Assembly: GCA_003523255.1 (NCBI GenBank)
Contig: DPGH01000010.1
Coordinates: 1 to 17,071, forward strand
From: Clostridiales bacterium
GTDB lineage: Bacteria > Bacillota > Clostridia > Christensenellales > Borkfalkiaceae
Direction of reading: 5' to 3'
Length of the DNA stretch: 17,071 nt
In this document: positions 13,005 through 17,071 of the stretch, in pieces
Position numbering within the stretch: the first letter of the stretch is position 1
How the letters are laid out: every line of letters begins with the position of its first letter
The notes under the pieces: generated by a model
The model's input: only the letters and a program-made list of their open reading frames with translations
Databases searched by the model: none
Told to the model about the DNA's origin: nothing
Made by a program: the position numbers and the translations under genes

Positions 13005-14529
13005 ACTCTCTTGGTGCCGATTGCGGTAATAAGCACGAACCTAAATTGAGAGAAGAAGCAGATTCGCTCTGCTTTTCAATCTCTATTGTATTTTCGGGTG
13101 TAATCTTTACGGTGTTTACGTTGTCCGTAAAATTGTATGTAATTATGAGTTTGTCGGGATAATAGATAATCTCACGTATAAACGTATTCACGATAAGTTT
13201 TCTAACCTTTATATTGTCCGTATCGGCAAACACTTTGCTTTGCAAAAACTCTACGATATTTTCAACTGTAAGGAACGTATAAGTGCGTTGTTTTTCACGG
13301 TCTATATCAAAGTCAATTTGTAAAAGTTCTTGTTCAAGTTCTTTAAGACGTGTTTTCGTTTGCTCGGTTATAATTCCTTGTTCAATCGCTTTAATGATAT
13401 TATCCGTTTTCTTTTGCACGTCTTGACGTTGCTTTAATAATTGTTTCAAAACTGTGCTGTCGTTTGTTTCCTTTTCGTGTGTTTTGTAGATATTTTCGGC
13501 TACAAGTCGGATATTTTCATCACTACTTAATAAAACACTTGTGGCGTGTATAACCAAATCTTCCAAATATTGCTTTGTAACGGCTTTTGTCGTGCAAGGC
13601 AATTTTTTCTTTCTACGGCTCGTGCATAAATAGTAGTAATGAATATCGCCCGTGTGTGAAGTTCCGCTTTCGCCACTCATACGGCGTTTACAATCACCGC
13701 AAACAAGTTTACCCGAAAGTATGTAATCGAATATTTCTTTTTTACGGCTGGGCGCAATCTTGTTTTCTTCATTGATAGTGTTTACCGCAAGCCACAATTC
13801 GTCAGATATGATTTGCGGAAAGATTTTATCGTAAATTACGCCGTGATGTTCAACTTTACCCGTGTAACGTTCATTGTGCAAAATAAAATAAACGTATTTA
13901 ATATCAATGAGTTTTCCGTTTTTACGCTTTGCGCCACGCATCTTTAATTCTTCGGCGATTGCTACGGCTTTATAACCCTGCGCATACTTTGTAAAAATCT
14001 CTTGAATAATTTGCGTTTCGTAAGCGTTTACGACGTATTTTTTATTGACTATATCATAGCCGAATAGACCGTTACCGCCTGTGGCATTGCCTTTAAGCCA
14101 ACTTTCTTTAAGTCCACGATTAACTTTTTGGCGTAGTTCTTCTGAAAAGTATTGATTAAAGCCTTCAAGTAAACTTTCCATAAGGTTACCTTCGGGCGTA
14201 TCGGGTATATTTTCCATAGCGGATAAAAGGCGAACACCGTTTTCTTTGAGTTTTTGTCGGTTGTTTACTGCTTCAAATTTGTTACGTGCAAACCTATCAA
14301 GTTTGTAAACGATAACAAAATTGAATTGTCTTTTTTTACTGTCGGCAAGCATTTTTTGAAAGGCTGCACGATTGTCGTTTGTTCCCGTCATAGCCCTATC
14401 GATATATGTGTCAACGATAAGCAAATCGTTTAGTTGAGCGAATTGCTGACAAACCCGAAGTTGCCCTTCGATAGATTGCTCGGTTTGGCTGTTGCTTGAA
14501 TACCTTGCGTAGATAACTGCTGTTTTCAT
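12988..14529 (-). CDS. Large serine recombinase (second)
   Basis: A 513-residue serine recombinase, diverged from the one at 9701-11158. The catalytic domain begins MKTAVIYARYSSNSQTEQSI with nucleophile S11, and has KLDRFARN. The Recombinase domain spans about 150-255 (GGNGLFGYDIV, then YTGKVEHHGVIYDK). The zinc ribbon carries LVCGDCKRRM and YYLCTSRRKKKLPC. A coiled coil (about 355-430) precedes the C-terminal beta tail (DKLIITYNFTDNVNTVKI). ATG 14529 is chosen over an in-frame ATG 51 bases upstream because AAAGGAG lies just before it and family proteins begin at this point. TTGACA-N16-TATGCT lies 47 bases upstream. The final residues (SAPRESDPNR) are encoded within a terminator hairpin. It is divergent to the genes starting at 14953. 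It likely moves the element on the right of this window. Confidence 0.93.
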   Translation of the reverse strand: MKTAVIYARYSSNSQTEQSIEGQLRVCQQFAQLNDLLIVDTYIDRAMTGTNDNRAAFQKMLADSKKRQFNFVIVYKLDRFARNKFEAVNNRQKLKENGVRLLSAMENIPDTPEGNLMESLLEGFNQYFSEELRQKVNRGLKESWLKGNATGGNGLFGYDIVNKKYVVNAYETQIIQEIFTKYAQGYKAVAIAEELKMRGAKRKNGKLIDIKYVYFILHNERYTGKVEHHGVIYDKIFPQIISDELWLAVNTINEENKIAPSRKKEIFDYILSGKLVCGDCKRRMSGESGTSHTGDIHYYYLCTSRRKKKLPCTTKAVTKQYLEDLVIHATSVLLSSDENIRLVAENIYKTHEKETNDSTVLKQLLKQRQDVQKKTDNIIKAIEQGIITEQTKTRLKELEQELLQIDFDIDREKQRTYTFLTVENIVEFLQSKVFADTDNIKVRKLIVNTFIREIIYYPDKLIITYNFTDNVNTVKITPENTIEIEKQSESASSLNLGSCLLPQSAPRESDPNR

Positions 14530-14575
14530 AAGTTTATAACTCCTTTTAACTAAATTTGTCTTTCGACGGAAACGG

Positions 14576-14603
14576 AGCATAAAAAAACGGTGCTGACTGT
14601 CAA
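14576..14603 (-). promoter_or_regulatory. Promoter of the second serine recombinase
   Basis: On the minus strand a perfect TTGACA (14603-14598) and TATGCT (14581-14576) are 16 bases apart. It points at the recombinase start at 14529. The surrounding CCTTGACAG also occurs at the facing promoter. Confidence 0.6.
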
Positions 14604-14669
14604 GGAAACAGTAAAAAATATTGCGTGGATATTACCCTAAATCACTTGTTTAAGCGATAATTTTTACCC

Positions 14670-14697
14670 TTGACAGCAAGACGTTTTTTGATACCAT
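14670..14697 (+). promoter_or_regulatory. Divergent plus-strand promoter
   Basis: A perfect TTGACA (14670-14675) and TACCAT (14692-14697, four of six) are separated by 16 bases. Transcription would start near 14704, exactly where a hairpin begins. Confidence 0.5.
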
Positions 14698-14703
14698 AAC
14701 CGA

Positions 14704-14785
14704 AAGAGAAAGAATATGGCTTGCCTTTCTTTCTCTTATCCAGCCCACATCACAATAGCCTGTGTTAACGCGCGGGCTATTTTTT
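14704..14785 (+). ncRNA. Candidate short structured RNA or attenuated leader
   Basis: An 11-bp perfect stem, AAGAGAAAGAA with TTCTTTCTCTT (14704-14714, 14727-14737), begins at the predicted transcription start. It is followed 16 bases later by an intrinsic terminator. The predicted product is about 80 bases and has no convincing open frame. It could be a stand-alone small RNA or a terminated leader of the operon that starts at 14953. It matches no RNA family I can name. Confidence 0.35.
14754..14785 (+). terminator. Intrinsic terminator in the control region
   Basis: AATAGCCTGTG pairs with CGCGGGCTATT (some G-U pairs) around a 6-base loop, and six T follow. No protein gene precedes it on this strand. 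Confidence 0.75.
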
Positions 14786-14888
14786 ACGTTCAATCCGTCT
14801 TTACGCAAGAGTTTACAAACCAAACCGGAAAGAAAATTTCCGCATTAAAAAAGAAATTCAAAAATATCCACAAAAAATTTTTTAACTC

Positions 14889-14920
14889 GGTAAAAACCTT
14901 ACCACTTTAACTTTTACAAT
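14889..14920 (+). promoter_or_regulatory. Possible promoter/operator of the small gene
   Basis: GGTAA and TTACC form a perfect dyad with a 5-base spacer (14889-14903), followed by TACAAT at 14915-14920. No good -35 is at the right distance, so activation or repression at the dyad is possible. The DeoR-type protein encoded downstream is a candidate binder; this is inference. Confidence 0.3.
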
Positions 14921-14952
14921 GTAGCAAAACAGCAGTAAAAGGAGCAACAAAA

Positions 14953-15114
14953 TTGAAAAAACAACACGAAATTATCCATAACGGTAAACCAAATCTAAAA
15001 AATATGAGCAAAACCGAGTTCAACGTCTTTTGCAAATCGCTTTTAGATATTTTAATCGCTGAAAAACCTAAACAAGCCGAGCGACCACCACCAACAAAGG
15101 ACGATAAAAATTAA
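14953..15114 (+). CDS. Small hypothetical protein, TTG start
   Basis: A 53-residue protein starts at TTG 14953, with AAAAGGAG (14937-14944) 8 bases upstream, and stops at TAA 15112-15114. The sequence begins MKKQHEIIHNGKPNLKNMSK, has an amphipathic middle (EFNVFCKSLLDILIAEK) and ends in a charged, proline-rich tail (PPPTKDDKN). The strong ribosome binding site, absence of internal stops and coding-like composition support it, though no family is recognised. An in-frame ATG at codon 18 is a weaker start. It is the first gene on the plus side of the mobile region, 84 bases before the HTH gene, and may be an accessory or regulatory peptide of the element. Confidence 0.6.
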   Translation: MKKQHEIIHNGKPNLKNMSKTEFNVFCKSLLDILIAEKPKQAERPPPTKDDKN

Positions 15115-15128
15115 AATTAACGTTTTTG

Positions 15129-15151
15129 TTTCGTGCAAAAACTGCACGGAA
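15129..15151 (+). other. Hairpin between the small gene and the HTH gene
   Basis: TTTCGTGCA pairs with TGCACGGAA (one G-U) around AAAAC. There is no T-run. It could be an mRNA processing or stability structure. Confidence 0.4.
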
Positions 15152-15198
15152 TACAAACTAAAATTATAAAAAAATCTTGAAAGGAGGTATAGCGGTAA

Positions 15199-15504
15199 GT
15201 GTCAGCATTTGAACGGCGAAACGAAATATTACGAATATTGCGTTTACGCAAGTTTGAAAAAGTAGAAAATCTTGCTTTTGAGTTTTCCGTATCAGAGAAA
15301 ACCATAAGGCACGATATTTTAATGCTGTCCTTAACCGCTAATATCTACACAAAGCAAGGTCGATATGATGGCGGTATATATTACCTTGACGATACCGATT
15401 TAAGTGTTAAGGAAAAAATATCGCTGTTACATAAACTTGAAAGATATTGCACCCCCGAAGAACAAGCAATTTTACGAAAAATCATAAAAGATTACGGCGC
15501 ATAG
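15199..15504 (+). CDS. DeoR-type winged HTH protein without sensor domain
   Basis: A 101-residue protein. Residues 5-60 match the DeoR N-terminal HTH: RRNEILRILRLRKFEKVENL, then FSVSEKTIRHDIL as the recognition helix region, then a wing-like GRYDGGIYYL. Full DeoR regulators have about 250 residues with a sugar-phosphate sensing domain. Here only about 35 residues follow (SVKEKISLLHKLERYCTPEE...), so it is a minimal DNA-binding protein. The GTG start is fixed by AAAGGAGG (15180-15187), 11 bases upstream. In the context of a recombinase and integrase it is probably the control protein of the mobile element rather than a metabolic regulator. Its operators may be among the dyads in 14530-14952. 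Confidence 0.75.
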   Translation: MSAFERRNEILRILRLRKFEKVENLAFEFSVSEKTIRHDILMLSLTANIYTKQGRYDGGIYYLDDTDLSVKEKISLLHKLERYCTPEEQAILRKIIKDYGA

Positions 15505-15552
15505 CCACGTAAAACAACAACGTAATGAACGGGGTAAAAATAACTGTATATA

Positions 15553-15630
15553 CGAAAAAGCGCCCGAAACGGTAAAAGCGGAGATTTCGCAAACGGTTTA
15601 GTGCGAAACCCGCTTCCGTTCGGGCTTTCG
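15553..15630 (+). other. Long multi-part stem-loop
   Basis: Arms pair in order: CGAAA/TTTCG, CCCGA/TCGGG, ACGG/CCGT, AGCGG/CCGCT and TTTCGC/GCGAAA, with small bulges and a 12-base loop (15591-15602). That is about 24 paired bases over 78. It follows the HTH gene by 48 bases. The downstream T-rich stretch is broken by other bases, so it is a poor intrinsic terminator. It may act as RNA (leader, stabiliser) or as folded DNA. Confidence 0.55.
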
Positions 15631-15659
15631 GATTGTTATTTTCGTTATGTTTATTTTAG

Positions 15660-15724
15660 GGCGCGTGTGCTTGGCTCGGCGGAGCGTAGCGACGCCGACT
15701 TGTATCAAGACAAGCACACGCGCC
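15660..15724. repeat. Cruciform-like element with perfect 14-bp arms
   Basis: GGCGCGTGTGCTTG (15660-15673) and CAAGCACACGCGCC (15711-15724) are exact inverse complements. Inside are a TCGGCG/CGCCGA hairpin (15676-15698) and a small CTTG/CAAG one (15699-15709), so it can fold as a three-way junction. It is GC-rich within AT-rich surroundings and lies 65 bases upstream of the next gene. Confidence 0.6.
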
Positions 15725-15789
15725 ATACTCACAAACCCAACTTTACCCCAACTTTTAACGACAAAAATTTTTAATAAAAGGAGATAAAA

Positions 15790-16104
15790 ATGAAAACTAT
15801 TGAAACCATAAAAAAAGAACTAAAACAAGTAAAATATTATTATCAAATGTATGACTTGTTTGCAAACAGACCAGGCACTCGCCTTATCCCACCCGATTAC
15901 GTTACACAAATGGTAAACGATTACGGGCATAGAATTTTCGGTGCACCTATACGATTGCGTATGGCTTACGACCATTTATATCGTTTGTGTAAATCACAAA
16001 AAACCTATGCGCAAGAGTGTGGCGTTACGGATAAGTACATACAAATTCTTAATAGACGTATTGTAAATTTTTTCTACGATTCATTTAATAAGGAGCAAAA
16101 ATAA
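15790..16104 (+). CDS. HTH-like hypothetical protein of the integrase operon
   Basis: A 104-residue basic protein with AAAAGGAG (15776-15783) just upstream of its ATG. The C-terminal part (AQECGVTDKYIQILNRRIV, about 74-92) looks like a helix-turn-helix of the sigma-70 region 4 kind. The N-terminal 60 residues are helical and aromatic (VKYYYQMYDLFANRPGTRLI). I do not recognise a named family. Its stop overlaps the integrase start (TAATG), so the two are translationally coupled. A role as a recombination directionality factor or regulator of integrase is plausible by position, as xis genes often precede int, but this is inference. Confidence 0.65.
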   Translation: MKTIETIKKELKQVKYYYQMYDLFANRPGTRLIPPDYVTQMVNDYGHRIFGAPIRLRMAYDHLYRLCKSQKTYAQECGVTDKYIQILNRRIVNFFYDSFNKEQK

Positions 16105-17030
16105 TGAAATACAAAACTTGGCTATTAGATTGGCTTGAAAACTACGTAAAACCGTCCTCTAAAATACGGACTTATGAAAGATATTTTCAAATTTGCACCT
16201 TACATATTATCCCAGCGCTCGGTAATTATAAGTTAGCCGAAATATCCGTTATAGATTTGCAAAAATTCATAATTACATTGCTTTCTAACGGCAATCACAA
16301 GACGGGCAAGGGTTTGTCAGCAAACTTTGTAAACACGGTCATATCCGTTTTGCAAAATTCACTTAAAACGGCGCGTTTGATAGGCTTAACGCCCGAATAC
16401 GTTGCGAATAAAATAAAACGCCCTAAAATCGTTGAAAAGCAAGTTGATTGCTTTACTTGTCAAGAGCAAAAGAAAATTGAGCAATACGTTTTACATAGTC
16501 CAAAGGACAAATTGTTCGGGGTGGTGCTGTGTTTATATACGGGCTTGCGCATCGGCGAATTGCTTGCGCTTACGTGGAAAGATATTGATTTCGGGAAAGG
16601 CTTGCTTTTCGTGTCTACAACCTGCCACGACGGGAACGACGGGTGTAATCATATTCGTATAATAGACAGCCCTAAAACCGTCCATTCTCGCCGCGTTATA
16701 CCTTTACCGAAGCAAATATTGCCCCTGCTTAAAAACCTTAAAAAGCGGTCAAATTGTGAGTATATCATAGCCGACGGGGACAAGCCCGTTTTCGTGCGCT
16801 CTTATCAGCGAACGTTTGAGTTGTTGCTCAAAAAATTAGGTATTGAGCATAAAGGCTTCCACTCACTACGCCATACTTTTGCAACAAGGGCGTTAGAGTG
16901 CGGTATGGACGTTAAAACGCTGTCCGAGTTGCTCGGTCATAAAAACGCTACTGTAACCCTTAACCGATACGCCCACTCGCTACTTGAACACAAAACGGAT
17001 ATGATGAATCGTTTAGGAAAGTTATTGTAA
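16104..17030 (+). CDS. Tyrosine recombinase/integrase
   Basis: A 308-residue phage/ICE-type integrase with all catalytic residues: R149 in TGLRIGELLAL, K191 in SPKTVHSRRVIPL, H253 and R256 in HSLRHTFATR, H279 in LLGHKNATVTL and the nucleophile Y289 in NRYAHS. The N-terminal SAM-like core-binding domain covers about 20-95 (TYERYFQICTLHIIPALG, then ANFVNTVISVLQNSLKTA). It lacks the extra arm-binding domain of longer integrases, or has only a very short one, since family members with it are near 380-400 residues. AAGGAG (16090-16095) precedes the ATG, which overlaps the previous stop. A terminator-like hairpin follows at the window edge, so the element end and att site are probably just beyond the window or in the short 3' flank. 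Confidence 0.95.
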   Translation: MKYKTWLLDWLENYVKPSSKIRTYERYFQICTLHIIPALGNYKLAEISVIDLQKFIITLLSNGNHKTGKGLSANFVNTVISVLQNSLKTARLIGLTPEYVANKIKRPKIVEKQVDCFTCQEQKKIEQYVLHSPKDKLFGVVLCLYTGLRIGELLALTWKDIDFGKGLLFVSTTCHDGNDGCNHIRIIDSPKTVHSRRVIPLPKQILPLLKNLKKRSNCEYIIADGDKPVFVRSYQRTFELLLKKLGIEHKGFHSLRHTFATRALECGMDVKTLSELLGHKNATVTLNRYAHSLLEHKTDMMNRLGKLL

Positions 17031-17042
17031 AACAATAAAAAA

Positions 17043-17071
17043 TGTGCGCCAAATAAAGTATTCGGTGCACA
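17043..17071 (+). terminator. Likely terminator of the integrase operon, cut by the window end
   Basis: TGTGCGCC pairs with GGTGCACA (one G-U), with an inner AATA/TATT stem and AAG loop. The hairpin ends on the last base of the window, so the T-run cannot be seen. Confidence 0.55.

Larger units (their letters stand above)
14530..14952. other. 423-bp divergent control region
   Basis: No credible gene is present. It holds a minus-strand promoter for the recombinase (14576-14603), a plus-strand promoter (14670-14697), a hairpin plus terminator (14704-14785), a GGTAA/TTACC dyad before a TACAAT box (14889-14920), and the ribosome binding site of the small gene at 14953. Confidence 0.7.
12716..17071. 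mobile_element. Part of an integrative element, right end outside window
   Basis: A serine recombinase, minimal HTH protein, small proteins and a tyrosine integrase share a divergent control region and are visibly more AT-rich than genes left of 9.7 kb. No relaxase, conjugation, capsid or replication genes are in view. The left edge is placed after the transporter terminator but is not proven. Two different elements side by side is an alternative reading. Confidence 0.5.

Noticed and set aside
14716..14910. 64-codon plus-strand open frame in the control region
   Set aside because: It runs through a hairpin and an intrinsic terminator, has no ribosome binding site and its sequence lacks protein character.

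Overview
The window reads as chromosomal DNA from a low-to-moderate GC Bacillota (Firmicutes) genome, most likely an uncultured gut-type Clostridia lineage. The reasons are strong AAAGGAG(G) ribosome binding sites, lipoproteins of the MKRKS...LTAC type with cysteine/histidine repeats, an InlB-type B repeat, NarL-family two-component genes, and clostridial large serine recombinases with zinc ribbons. No rRNA, tRNA, CRISPR array or plasmid replication gene was seen. The taxonomic call is inference.

Region 1 (1-4653) is signalling. It opens with the 3' end of a SLOG-type (YspA/DUF1273-like) protein. A near-consensus promoter (401-429) then drives three genes joined by ATGA overlaps: an 8-TM sensor with a degenerate kinase-like C-terminus, an intact HisKA_3-type histidine kinase with 3 TM and a PAS-like domain, and a NarL/LuxR-type response regulator. 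A clear terminator follows. Next comes a separate gene for a receiver-like domain that lacks most phosphorylation residues. My reading is that the degenerate sensor passes a signal to the active kinase and on to the regulator, with the pseudo-receiver as a possible modulator.

Region 2 (4654-9711) holds three lipoprotein genes. The first two share a ~155-bp nearly identical leader plus signal-peptide region containing a hairpin, so they arose by duplication or share cis-regulation. The third carries six Cys-rich repeats but is broken twice: by a one-base frameshift near 8644, and by loss of its 3' end where a serine recombinase gene abuts it at about 9711.

Region 3 (9701-11694) is a junction zone. 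A large serine recombinase on the minus strand runs into the lipoprotein gene. Upstream of it lies a 62-codon open frame without a visible start. Beyond that is the C-terminal scrap of an alpha/beta hydrolase. Region 4 (11695-12715) is an intact EamA/DMT-type transporter with its own terminator.

Region 5 (about 12716-17071) is more AT-rich and looks like part of an integrative element. It contains a second large serine recombinase (minus), a 423-bp divergent control region with two TTGACA promoters and a possible short structured RNA, a TTG-started 53-residue protein, a DeoR-type HTH protein lacking a sensor domain, two elaborate DNA/RNA structures between genes, a 104-residue HTH-like protein, and a complete tyrosine integrase translationally coupled to it. 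The right end of the element is outside the window.

The most interesting items are the paired dead/active kinase module with a pseudo-receiver, the duplicated hairpin leader of the lipoprotein genes, the 40-bp quasi-palindrome at 12748-12787 (a candidate recombinase attachment site), and the structured DNA at 14670-14785 and 15553-15724.
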